A stretch of 64,000 bases of DNA, from NCBI RefSeq assembly GCF_002865645.1, contig NW_020194685.1, positions 1,626,807 to 1,690,806 of the forward strand, in the 5' to 3' direction. This document shows positions 46,665 through 58,975 of this stretch, piece after piece. The position numbers were made by a program, and so were the translations under genes. This stretch comes from Hyaloscypha bicolor E (Eukaryota > Ascomycota > Leotiomycetes > Helotiales > Hyaloscyphaceae). Position 1 is the first letter of the stretch; every line of letters begins with the position of its first letter. The notes below the pieces were generated by a model. The model ran no database searches, was not told the origin of the DNA, and saw only the letters and a program-made list of their open reading frames with translations.

Positions 46665-47760
46665 TGTAAGACGGTTAGCGGGGCGCAGGTTCGGGAGGGT
46701 CCAGCTCGTTTCGGTTTAGCGAGGCCGTATTGGGTATAGCGCGCGCCCGTTCGGGTTTGGTATCGCCAGTTCGGGCAAGGCACGCTCGCTTTATTAAGGC
46801 GCTGCTTTTCGACGTCGTCTATAAGAACCCCGTCTCTTCCTCTCTTCACCTCGCTCCCAACTTTCTCTCCTTTACTACCTTTACACTCCAACTCAACTCC
46901 CTTTTTCCTGCTTACCTGCCTAGCCTGCACAACGCCCAGTCTGCCTCACCTCGGTCTCAGTCTCGGCCTTACCTTCCTGCTGCCTCCTTCCCTTACTACC
47001 CACCGCGCCAACCCAACCTTACGCCCGCAGCCAGATCCTCGTCGAGTACAATATGCCTACGCCACCCAACTGCGACAGCCCGGATTCGAGCCCTGACTGA
47101 GCTGGCTAACGATACTATATTGCGTAAGAGAGTCGACCTTATAAACCCTCCGAATCCGAATCTTCTACCCTTCTCCTCAAGCGGTACCTTCTCGATCTAT
47201 AGTAACTTTTTTTCACTGCTCTCCTTTCTTGCGGTCTCTCCTCTAACGGATCTCACTTATAATTGTACAGGGCTAGATACCAGAGATCCCGGCTATAGTA
47301 CCACTACAGGAATAGCGGCGCAGTTTTATTCTCGGAGCCCACCTCTCCTTCTCTTTATACAAGTCTCGGTCTGATTATACTTATTAGTATAGGGATATAC
47401 CTAATAGTAAAAAGGCCTCGTAATCTCGAGACCGGATATTAGAGATTCCGACTACTATGCTATTTGCAGTATACCTGGTATAGGCAAATAAAAGAGCTAG
47501 ACTCTCTTTAGCCGCTCTGATTCTATAATAGGACCAGTTATATAGCTGCCTCCTCCCCCGCTCGCCCGATGTTCTGGTTTCGTTATACGCCGCTAACCCC
47601 TTATCTAGACCCACTCAGAATCCCTCTTTATCGGCCTCGCCGCAGCTGAAAACCTTAATGATACAGCTTATTAGAAGCCCGAATCCTCGATCTTCCACTC
47701 TGGATTCGATTCTCTTACTTACTATACCGGCGATTATTCTCTAGATTGTATTATATTAGC
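46665..47760. mobile_element. GC-rich island inside the AT block, probably the end of a younger retroelement
   Basis: Composition changes abruptly at TGTAAGACGG (46,665) inside the Gypsy protease. The first about 450 bp have normal GC and many CA and TG dinucleotides, so they escaped RIP. Damage then rises gradually to full by about 47,760. The start (TG), the CTATAAGAACC at about 46,820 and the long pyrimidine-rich stretch after it fit an LTR with promoter and leader. Open frames (46,730-47,374 plus; 46,646-46,930 minus) have no domain. An alternative is a captured host fragment. Confidence 0.45.
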
Positions 47761-50700
47761 CAAATTACAAATATAAGCCTGGCTCAACTTCTCGCCTATT
47801 ATACTATTATAATTATAGTAATACCCCTTAGTAATATAATAGTAGAGGCCTGCTCTTAGTATTTCCCTTATATAGTATAACTTAGCTAATTCAAGAAATG
47901 CCTTATAATAATACGATATACTTCTACCTTACTTCCGCCGAGAATTATATAGTAGCTATAGTCTGCGGCTAAATAAAAGAGTAATAATTACCTCTCTTAT
48001 AGGTTAGATCCGCCTCAGATTTAGAAGAGTTTTATATATAGAGTAGTAAAGGCGGTATTTCTATTATTATTTCAGTATAATTATAAGTGAGATCTTATAA
48101 TATATATAAAAATTGGTTTTGGGCAAAAGTAATTAATTAGAGGAAATTTTAATAAGGGGTTATAGCAGAACTAATTTCTGTAAGATATATATATAAGTTA
48201 GAGTATAGGGCTACTTCCTTATTAAGATATTTATATATTCTATTATATTCGAAACCCATAACTAAAGATAGAGATCTATAGATATATTTCTATATAAACC
48301 CAAAAGTTTCTCTCTTAGAATCTCTCCTCTAAAGTAAAATCAAGCATTTGACCTTCTATATACTATAGATAATATTATTTTTTACTAGCCTCCCTTAGTC
48401 TTAAAAAGCCAGCCTTCTTATTTACTAGTTATAGTTACGGCTTTAAGTATATCTAAAGAACCTATTATATCTCGTTTCATTTACTAAACCGTCTTATAGC
48501 TCAATTAATAGAACGGGATTTTAAAAGATTAGATAAATAAATCCCGAAATATAAGTAATCTATTTCAGAAAAGTTATATCTCAAATTAGTATTATAGAAA
48601 TAATACTATTTAAAAGCAAGATATATATTAAGATTTGCTATTAGAATTACTATATCTAATATTATAGAGAAAACTTAATAGTAATATAAAATTTCCCGAA
48701 TAGTAATAATAATAATAACTTTCCGGAAATAAATAAGCTCTTATTAGATATATAGTAAAAAAGTATACTAGTAAGTATAGACCCAAATAGTAATAATAAC
48801 GGCTTTATTAATATAAATAAGCTCCTATCCGGTATATAGTAAAAGAGTATACTAGTAAATACAAACCCGAACTCCGGTAATATAGCTAAAATAGCTAATA
48901 ATAAAACTTAAAAGAGTAATTCTACTAATTCTAGCCGCTTTATAGCAGGAAGTAATTAAGGTAAATATACTATATTTCTTACTTTTGCCAGAACTTCTTA
49001 CTTATATAACCCCAGATCTAATTATACTAAATAATAATAAATCTATAAGTACCGAATCTAAGACTAATTATAGTAATATTAGTAATAATATTAAAGCTAG
49101 AAGTAATTCTAATTCTTTATATATTACGAATAGCGAGCTAGTAAATAATAATAGCTTTAATTTAAAAGCTATATTTATTTCTAATTATCTTATTACTAAT
49201 TATTAAGGTAATAATAATAATTATAATAATAGTATAATTAATAAAACCCAGCTTTATTTCTTTAATCCCGGATATAATATATACTAAGCTAGTAAACTAT
49301 AAGTAAATACTAATATTATATAAGGAAATATAAGCTTTATTAATCTTAATATTATTAAGAAGTTAAAAGATAAGAGTTTTAATATATTTACTAAGAGAAA
49401 TAATAATAATAATAATAAAACTTGTTTTATAAAAGAATAAAAGTTATTTACTATTTCTAGTAAAAATCTAGTCTCTAATAATAATATTTCCGAGCTATAA
49501 AATAGCTAGCCCGATTATATTTAATTCCTATAACTGGGCTTAGTAATAATATCTTTCTATTAGTTAGATTTAAAGAATAATTATCTAGTAAAGTATTTTT
49601 ACTAAGGTACTATTAGAAATATCTATTATAGGCATTTATATATAATAGCTTTAATTAAACTAGCTAGTATTACTAGTACTATTTCTGCTATACTTAAATA
49701 TAGTATTAAACTCTAATTATATACTCAAATTATAGCCCTAGATTAGAAAATAGTTAATAATAGAAATACTAATAATTCTAATAATAAAGATTATACTAAT
49801 ATAAGTAATACTATTAGTTTTAAGAGAAATAACTAACTATATTCTCGGAAACGAATTAGGTAAATAAAAGATACTAAAGTCGAGAATATTAGAGCTTCTT
49901 TTATTTATTTCCTTAATATTTTATATTAAGTAGCTATAATAACCTTATTTAGTAATATATAGAAAAGTAATAAGATTTCTATTTATAAATACTTAATACT
50001 TAAGATAATTAATTTAAAAGTTATATATTATCTTATATTTTCTTAAGAATTACTTCTATATACTAAATATCTGAGGCTAAGATAAGGTAATACTATTAAT
50101 CTTAAAGAACCCTAATTAATTACTTCGGATTTTAAGATATATTAAATACTATTATAGTATTAGACTATATATTATCTATAAATACTAGAGGAAAATATAA
50201 TAATATATAAGATAAAAAAGAAGAACTATTTATAAGAAGAAATCTATACTATTTTTCTTTATTAGAATAAAGAAATAATTCAGATATATTATTTAATAAA
50301 GTTAAAAAAATATTATTATTAAAAGTTACTATATTAACTATTTAAATATCCTTAATAAAGTAGTTAATTATTTTAGAATAGCCTTTTATTCTCGAAATAA
50401 TATTATTTAATAAGTAAGGCCTAGTAATTAGAATTCAGAAATATTATAGAATATAAAGTAATAGAAGTAAATAATTTATAGATAATAACTATAAATTTTA
50501 TATATAATTTTATAAGTATTTATTATTTTCTATATACTAATATACTAGTAAGATTTCTTATCTAATTCTTTATTTATTCTCGGTTTTACCTTTTTTTTCT
50601 TTAACTTTTAAGTTTAGTATATTAGTTTCTTTCTTACTAGAGTATAGAAACTAAAAATAAGGCTAAAGACCTTTCTAGTAATAGAAATATAGGATATATT

Positions 50701-52533
50701 AAACGGAATATAAGTTTATATAATATCTTTATAATCTCGGAACTTATTTCTAGATTAGCTATATTAATTAGTATATCCGGTTTTAAAAACTAGTTTAATA
50801 TTAAAAAGAATTATTATATCTATAAGCTAGTTTCGAGGCTTGGCTCTTATAAGTAATAAGATATAACTTCTATTTCTATATAAAATTAACTTTAGACTAT
50901 TTCCTAATTCTTCTAATTATTATAAAATTAGATTAACTAGTAAGTTATTAGTAATATTACTTAGAGTATATTAGTAGTATCTATATCTTATTTCCTATTT
51001 AAGCTTTCTAATAATAGTAATAATAAATGAATTAAGAATAGTATAGCTAAATTAGAAAAATAAAAGAATTTATTATTAGCTAGTATATTAATATTCTTAT
51101 ATTCTTACTTAATTAAGGTATTATAAATAAGATCTAGAATCGAGAATATACCGAAACTACTAATAATAGACTAAAAGAGCTATAAAATACTTCTTAATAT
51201 AATAGAGCTCAGGCTTTTAAGAAATAGAAATAATAAAAGACTAAGATAATAGCAGAAAATAGAAATATAATAATATAAGAATAAAAACAAAAAAAGCTTA
51301 TAATATAAAAGAAAGAGCTTAGTAATTATTTATAGGTAATTAATAGAATCTAATAAAGGCTATTAATATAAATAATCTTAAAAATAAGAAAGCTACTAAG
51401 GCTTTACTAGTTATATAACTCGAGATCCTTAAAATTAATAAGTATTATTTCAATTATATAAAATATAAACCCAGTTACTTATTAGATATCTAATAAAAAT
51501 AATCTAATACTAAATTATATAAGAGAAATATCTAAATAGATCGGATTATTAATTTAATAAAGATAATATATAAATATTAATACTTTATAAATTATATTCT
51601 TAAAACTTGGTTTTATAAATAAATATTTTTTGAGTTTATAAGATATATTTTAGCCTATATAAAAGCAGAAAAACTTTTGAGTATCTAGTTAATATATTTA
51701 ATCTTAATAGTTATATCTGAATTACTAAAAATTAATTAAGAATCTTACTTAGCCCTATATTAGTTACTAAGCTTAAAAGTAACTAAATATCCCGTTTTAG
51801 AACTTTTAAAAAATAAGTTACTAATAGAATTTATTTCGAATAGTATTTTCTTTCTATTTTTTAAGCTATATATAATATAAGGTTTTTCTTAAATATTTAG
51901 TAACTTTAATTAGAAATAAGTATTATTATATATTATAAGTCTTTTAAAGCTCTTTTATTCTAGTTAACCTAGTACTAAAAAATAAGCCTATAATATAAAA
52001 GTAAAAGTACTAAGATATATATATATATAGATTAATAATAATATTTACTATTTTATAAATACTAATAATAATTATAATATTTATAATATAGATAATAAGA
52101 ACCTATAATTTATAAAGAAATAAAAGCTATATTTAGTATCTTTTATAACTTTAATTATCTCTCGAGAATATATTTTAGAGTTTTATATTAGATAGCCTGC
52201 CCTTCTTATAATATTATTAATTATTATATCTGAAATTAATAATATAAAACCTTAGATTAATTATAAATACTTACTAATCTTTATTAATACTAGCTACTAT
52301 TATATTTTATAAGTCTTTTAAAGCCTATCTATAGTATTAGAGGTAACTCTAGTTATTAAGTATTAGAAATAGCTCTTTTAAGGCTTCTTTAAATATATTA
52401 GAATTAGAAATAATATAATATATAATCTTAAATTTAAACTATTATTAATCTCGGAATTTCTTTACTTATTAATTAATTCTAATATATTAGATATTAATTA
52501 TAATATTATTATATATTCTTAGATATATTAAAT
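47761..52533. mobile_element. Large unassigned RIPed element, left part
   Basis: AT-rich with occasional CG-containing words and Asn/Ser-rich short frames such as 48,985-49,206. No reverse transcriptase, integrase, transposase or helicase motif could be recognised on either strand. It seems contiguous with the GC-rich island on its left, and with 58,976-64,000 once the Copia insertion E5 is removed, so it would exceed 9 kb. It may be the body of the element whose end is the GC island. A tRNA-like A-box stretch lies at about 48,491-48,560. Confidence 0.35.
48491..48560 (+). other. tRNA-like stretch (possible tRNA or SINE relic)
   Basis: GTCTTATAGCTCAATTAATA followed by GAACGGGATT resembles the acceptor start, D-arm and A box of a tRNA (consensus TAGCTCAGTTGGTAGA with G-to-A changes). 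A matching ATAAG occurs about 55 bases later. The anticodon and T arms do not fold convincingly, so this is at best a degraded tRNA or tRNA-derived SINE. Confidence 0.2.
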
Positions 52534-52832
52534 TATTAGTTTATTAGTAATATATAATACTATTATATAGGCGTGAAAATACTAGTTATATTAGTTAGTA
52601 AAGTTATTATTATTTAGAAGTAAGAATTATAGTATTATAGTATTAATATATAATTCCTAAATCTACTAAGCCTAAAGGAATCTAGTCTATTAATCGAATT
52701 ACTAATAGGATATAAGGTTATATAACTATATCCTGTATTCTATATCTTATTACCTATATCCTATTACCTATATCCCGTATCCCGTATCCCGTAACTATAT
52801 ACGTAACTCCCAAAGAAATAACTATACTAATA
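52534..52832 (-). repeat. Copia LTR of E5 (3' LTR)
   Basis: Begins TATTAGTTTATTAG, ends ATACTAATA; contains the ATCCTATTACCTATATCCCG-type short repeats. Confidence 0.8.
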
Positions 52833-55800
52833 CTAGAAACTTTCTAAAAAACGCAAAAAATAGTATCTCTCTCTAATTATATATAAATTCCCTAATCCGG
52901 TCTAGTACCAGATTTCCTAAACGCTCTATATATCTATATTACTTCTAAGGTTTTAGTTATATACTAAAGGCCATAGCCTTTTATATATAACTTTCCCTTT
53001 TATAATATCTTCTTATTTTATATATCTATTTCCTGCCCTATTTATACTTGACCTATTTCTTTATATCTAATTATATGGTATTTATATTAATTAGGTACTT
53101 AAGGATATTTATTAGCTTTAATTTCGTTATGAAATTAGCAGGATTTAATTTTTCCTTAATCTATTTAACTTCTATAATCTCTTATTATTTATATATCTAG
53201 TAAAGGCATATTATATTAATTATTAGATACTTTTCTCGAGTAGTTCCTAATTTAATAAGGCATTTATATAATAACTTCGAATTCGTATAAATTACTAGTA
53301 GTAGTTCTATTTCTAGTATTTTATTAATTATAGATTTAACTAAAGCACCTATATTAAAGCCGTAAGTTATACTATAAAGTTCCGAAACTAGAATACTTCT
53401 AGTAACTCTCTTATATTTAGTAAAGAACTAGTAGATAATATTAGTATATCTAGTTCTATTTACTAGAACTAGAATATATTTGATTTAGGAAAAGAGATCT
53501 CTATTATTTATAAATAAAGTATTCGTAAAAATAATTAAATATAAAAACTTCTTTACTAGCTTTATAAATCTTAGTTCTCTAGTAATATTCTTAATTTACT
53601 ATTAAACATGCTTATTAAGTACCTTTATATTAGTTTCCGAGGATTTAATAGCTTAAATAATAATTAATAAGTTATATAAAGCTTCTAGTTAATAGACTAA
53701 TATAATATATACTTCTCTTATATATTAGGTAATATATTAGTCCTTAATAGAGAGATCTTAATAAATAGTACCCTTACTACTTATAGTAGTAGTATTTTTT
53801 ATAGAAATAATTCAGAGGTTTTTATACTAGTATTTTTATATAAAAGTAATTCTAGTAGTATTTATATAAATAATACCTTTATTAAACTTGAGATTATAAT
53901 TAATAATAAGGTATTTATACTTCTTAGCTAAGAACTTAGCCTTATAAAGCTTTAGTTACTTTACTTTTGCAAAATTATTAGTTCTAATAAATAGGGTATT
54001 ATTAGTTTAAAGGCTAATAATTCCGAAGAGTTATTTATTATAGAAAAGGTAAGGATTATAAATTAACTATTTTATAGAAAGCTTATTAATATAGTGGGAA
54101 TAGTAAGTCTTAAACTAGTAATTCCCAGCCTCTGGTATATTATATAGTAGTTTTATAACCTTTAGAACCAAATTATTATTTAGATTTAGCTCTCTAGTAA
54201 GTTTATAAGATGAGTTAATATAAAAATTGCAATTAGGTTAGATTATTAATTAGATATAAGCTTGCGAGATATTATATAAATATAACTTTATAATATCTAT
54301 TATTATAGTAATAATACTAAGAATAATTCTCTAGCTAATATATTAAATAATAAGTAATTATATTAATATTATATATTTCTTACTATTACTATAAGCTTAA
54401 ATAACTAGTTTTAATTTCTTAAACTTTCTCTTTATACTCTTATTCTTAATCTTATTAATGAACCAGAAATTAAAGATATATATTTCCTTTAATATCTGAG
54501 ATCTGGAAATAACTTTAAATATATCTTTTTCTAGAAAGCTAGTAACTTTAACTTAGTAGGAATTCTTATATAGGTTATTATTTTATAGGAATACTATAAT
54601 ATCCGAGTTCTTATAAGGGTATTCTCTATTATACTTTAGTAGAATAGCGGGAATAATAAGAGAAATCATGCCTGTATTACCTTTAGCCTTATTATAATAT
54701 TTGGAAACAGGTTTAGGTTCAGGGCTATTAGTACTAACCTTAATATTTCTTATATAAAAGGGCTTTACGGAAATTAAATAGAAGGTAGTATTATTATATA
54801 ATAAAGCTAGTATATAGTCTTTCCTATTAACGGTTACTAGCTTATATAGCCTATCCTAACTATTAGGTTAACTAATATTTCCTTTATATTATATAAGAAT
54901 ATCTGAATTTAAGAGAAGTTTATAAATATTAGTAGTACTAGAACTATTTCGGGTATTTAGGGTATTCGTAATAATATCTAGCTTAAAGCTTCTAAATTTC
55001 TATTATTATTTTCTTAAGTATTACTAATTACTATAATATAGTTAATAGTAGGATATTATATTTAGTGATTTGAGATAAAGTACTATAAACTAAGAGAGTT
55101 AGAATAATACTATTAGGTCTAACGGAATTATTAATAGCCTTAAAAGCTATTTAGAATACGGTATCCTTATTAATTCTATTAATTTTAGCTATAATAATAA
55201 GGTAAGTATATTAAATTAGGCTATAATAGTATTTTATAATTCCGACGGAATTATAAGCTTCTATAGAAATGATTTTGACCTTAGTTCTTATAGTATTCGC
55301 AAGCTAAGCAAACTCTTTACTAGTAAACTGCTTTCTAGCATTTACTATAATCTAATTAGGAAGGCCTAAATAGGTATTAATCTAATACTATTTTAGGGTA
55401 TCCCAAGTATATAATATACTAATATTTTAAAGCTATTAGCCGGCTTAATATTAAGTACCTTTATTAATAATATGAAATATGGGCTTACTAGAAATATAGA
55501 AAATATTAATAATAATAAAGTAATTAAAGCTAATATTATCTCTTAGGTTAAACTTGAATTATCCCAGTAATTATCCGAATTTCTAGTATTACTTATAATA
55601 TTTCATAAGATATTTAAAGGCTTCTATATTAATATTATGGCCTACTTATTCTAGTATATTTCGGAGCTTACTAATAAATAAATAATTAAAATGGTAATAC
55701 AGATATCGTAATTCGACTTCTATAAGAAAATAGGAATTATAAATAAAGAATTCGGAAATAAAGCTTTATAGAATAGTATTCTAAAGCAGGAAAAAGTATC

Positions 55801-58008
55801 TAAAACATTATACTATAAATATAAAGCATTTATTAGAAATAATAAGATAATTAGTAAGATTATTAAAATAGATTTCTAGCTTATTTATATTAGCTAAGCT
55901 AAGTAAAAATAAAGTCTTTATAGGTATAATATGGAATTATACTTGCCTAATTAGTATTCTTATTATTATAGATCTAATAAAGGATATAGATCTAATATTA
56001 AACTAGATATTAACTTGACCTTTAGTAGTTTTATTAAGTTAGATATTATTATTAGTTTACTATAAAGCTTGGAATTAATTAGAACTAGTAATTAAGAATC
56101 TAGAGGCTCTAGTATTAATTATAACTTTATAAAAGCAGTAAGTATTATATCTTAATATATTATTAATTATAAATATCTGGATATTCTTTATTTATTTAGT
56201 AGGCTTTAAAATATGGCTTTTGCCTATTATCTAATATATAAGAGAAAGAGAAATAAGGTTATCTATAAGAGTATTAGTTATAGAAATAATAGAAATAGGG
56301 GCTATAAGAATAGCTAGAAAGCTCTTAATAAAAGTAAAATAGAAATTAAAGTAATATTTCTTTCCTTTATCTATTTCTGCTAGTAAAGCTTTAAAAGCAT
56401 TACTTATTAGTTTGTTCTTATTACTCTTATTATTTTCTTTTCTTTCGAATTCGGTAATATACTATATATAAGTATTACTAAAGCATTTATTAAAGTTACA
56501 GGTATTTCGGGATTCAAATTAGTAAATATTTCTATTCTTAAATTAAGCCTTCTTAGCCTCTTATTTCTCTAGTATATACTTCTATAAGTAGTATTTGGAT
56601 CTCTTATATATAAAACACGATTTCGGAGTATAATTATTATAATTATAGGGCTTAAAGTAGTTATTATAGGTTCCGAAATTATGGCTAGATCTATATTAAT
56701 AATTTCTAGACAAATAATAGCTCAAAGGATTTTAAGAATAGTATTATTAATTAGTAAAGTAAGTTTTAGTATTAATTTATTATTTCTTTTTATAAGTAAT
56801 AATAAATAATTAGAGCTTATTAATAAGTTAGCCGAGATTAGGAAAAGAATCCGAGACTATATATTAATATACTAGTATGCCTTAATAAGAGGTAATAATC
56901 TTATTATATAGGAATTCGGTATTTCGTAATATAAATACTAGTTTATATTATAATTTATACAGGTTATTAATTAGTAACTAGACGAGCTCAAATATTGTTT
57001 TTTTTAGAGTATTAAGCTATTATAATTATTATTATAATAGTATTCTACTTATCTAAGTTTTAATATTAGAAACTAGGGCCTTTAAAGAAACTGCAAATAT
57101 TTATATAGGCCTCTTTATATATATATTAAGAAAGCTAGTTATTATAAAAGTAATCTTATACTAGTTTCTTTAATATAATAAGAAAAGCTCTTATTAATAC
57201 CTCTTATAAAAGCTTTATATATTAGTAAATATTAAGGAAAATAGCGAGTTTTTAGTTAAAACTACTATTAGTTCTATTATATTTCTGTATCTTAGTATAT
57301 ATCTTTATTATTTCTCTAATTAGCTTTATAGTAAGAGAGCTAGTTAAAAGGCTATTTAGAGATAGTAGAAATAATAGAAATCCGTTATAATTAGCTTTCT
57401 ATAATCCGGTACTAGTAAGAGTAATTATAGGTAATAAAGAAATATAAGTAATAATTGGTTTAGTTTATTAATTTCTTATAATACTATTATTAAGGAATAT
57501 ATATAATAAGATAATAGGGCCCGTATTAAGATCTAGTCTAGTAGTAATAATATTAGCTATAGTTCAGATATATTATTTTTCTTCCTAAATAGTATTAACT
57601 AAGGACTATATAATAGTAAGTCCCTTATTATTTTATTTAATATAAATACTACCGTATTATAAAATAGCTTGTAATTTATATAGTATATATTAATCTAGAT
57701 AATTAAGTACTTTGAGATCGAAATTACTAAAATTCTTCTTAAATAATTCCCAGAGGTTATTATTAGTCGACTTCTCTATCTTATACTAGAATAGTCTAGT
57801 ATTAAGGTAATCTAGGACTTCCTTATTATTATAGGTAATTAGGTTAATACCGCCTTTCTACTTCTTTATCTATATATATCTATTTTATAGTTCTACTATA
57901 CCGAATCCCTAGAGCCAAGCCCTTCTTAATATATATATGATTTATAGCAAGAGAGGTTCGAAGATAAGGTAGTTTGTAGTAGGTTCATAGAAAGGGTTCG
58001 GTAGTAAA

Positions 58009-58141
58009 GATGTCTAGATGCCTGGTTTAGATGCCAGATACCTAGTTCAGATACCAGATACCTGGTTCAGATGTCTGGTTCAGATGCCTGGTTAAGATGC
58101 CAGATGCCTGGTTCAGATGCCAGATGCCCCAGATACCTAGG
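58009..58141. repeat. Minisatellite in the E5 leader (CAGATGCCTGGTT-type units)
   Basis: About ten imperfect 13-14 bp units of AGATGCCTGGTTC/AGATGCC lie next to the 5' leader. E1 (about 24,594-24,685) and E4 (about 42,399-42,440) have shorter, RIPed versions at the same place. Confidence 0.75.
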
Positions 58142-58718
58142 GGTATTGAGGGTATCGAAGTAAATATTTCGCCCTTAAATATTTCGTCTATAGCAAGAAA
58201 TTTAGAAAGTGAAATATTACGATTCCGGGAGGATCTAAAGCTTAAAGGACTCGATTTAATAGTAAAATCGAAGTAGTAGTTAAAGAGCTTTAAGGGCATA
58301 TATAGGGCGTATATTCCGGAGAGAGGGTCCTGTAGATATGAGTATTATATAAGTAGAAAAGATGGTTTCCAAGAAAGTAGTCTTGGGGCCAAAAGAAGTT
58401 GGTTTTAAAGGATAGTGGATAATTAAATAGATAGATAGTCAAGTGGCTGACTGCTTATTAATTAGCAAAAACTAGAGTCTTCTCCCTTAGGCTACCGGAT
58501 ACTTTATAGAGTTAACGAGTAATTTCTTCCTTTAATAGAGTAGTTATTAGTCCTTGGCAAGAGCTAGCTGTTTTCTTCCTTAGGCTACCGGATGCTTCGT
58601 AAAGTTAATAGGTAATTCCCCCCTTTAATATAGACTAGTTTAATTTTGCTATAGGCCACTGGATGCTTCTTTAGCTCAAAAGATTCTATTCTCTAATCTA
58701 TATATATAAACTAATTAG

Positions 58719-58975
58719 TATTGGTTTACTAGTAATGCATGGTACCGTTATATTAGCATGGAAATCCTAGTTGCATTAGTTAGTAAAGTTATTATTATTC
58801 AGAAGTAGGGATTGCAGTATTGTAGTATTAATATATAATCCCTAAATCTGCTAAGCCCAAAGGGATCTAGTCTACTAGTCGAGTCACTAATAGAACGCAA
58901 GGTTATATGACTATATCCCGTATCCCGTATCTCGTAACTATATACGTAACTCCCAAAGAAATAGCTATACTAATA
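58719..58975 (-). repeat. Copia LTR of E5 (5' LTR), nearly un-RIPed
   Basis: Starts TATTGGTTTACTAGTAATGC and ends GCTATACTAATA, preserving bases lost elsewhere (TTGGT for TTAGT). It is 257 bp, about 42 bp shorter than its partner because a block of the short internal repeats is missing. Confidence 0.8.

Larger units (their letters stand above)
52534..58975 (-). mobile_element. Full-length Copia retrotransposon, copy E5, least damaged of the family
   Basis: LTRs at 52,534-52,832 and 58,719-58,975, with a perfect target duplication TAAAT (52,529-52,533 and 58,976-58,980). Minus-strand order is gag (zinc-knuckle relic near 56,560-56,680, CFIYKRSKYY), integrase at about 55,140-55,370, RT, and RNase H next to the left LTR. 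The right end (5' LTR and leader, about 57,900-58,975) keeps many CA and TG pairs and looks weakly RIPed, while the rest is heavily mutated. Stops remain throughout the coding part. This copy gives the best view of the ancestral family sequence. Confidence 0.85.

Noticed and set aside
46730..47374. 214-codon plus-strand frame in the GC-rich island
   Set aside because: Ser/Pro/Leu-rich translation of a pyrimidine-rich leader, with no domain. The overlapping minus frame at 46,646-46,930 crosses the element junction. Neither is supported as a gene.
58042..58299. 85-codon minus-strand frame with repeated GIWHLNQ units
   Set aside because: Translation of the Copia leader minisatellite.
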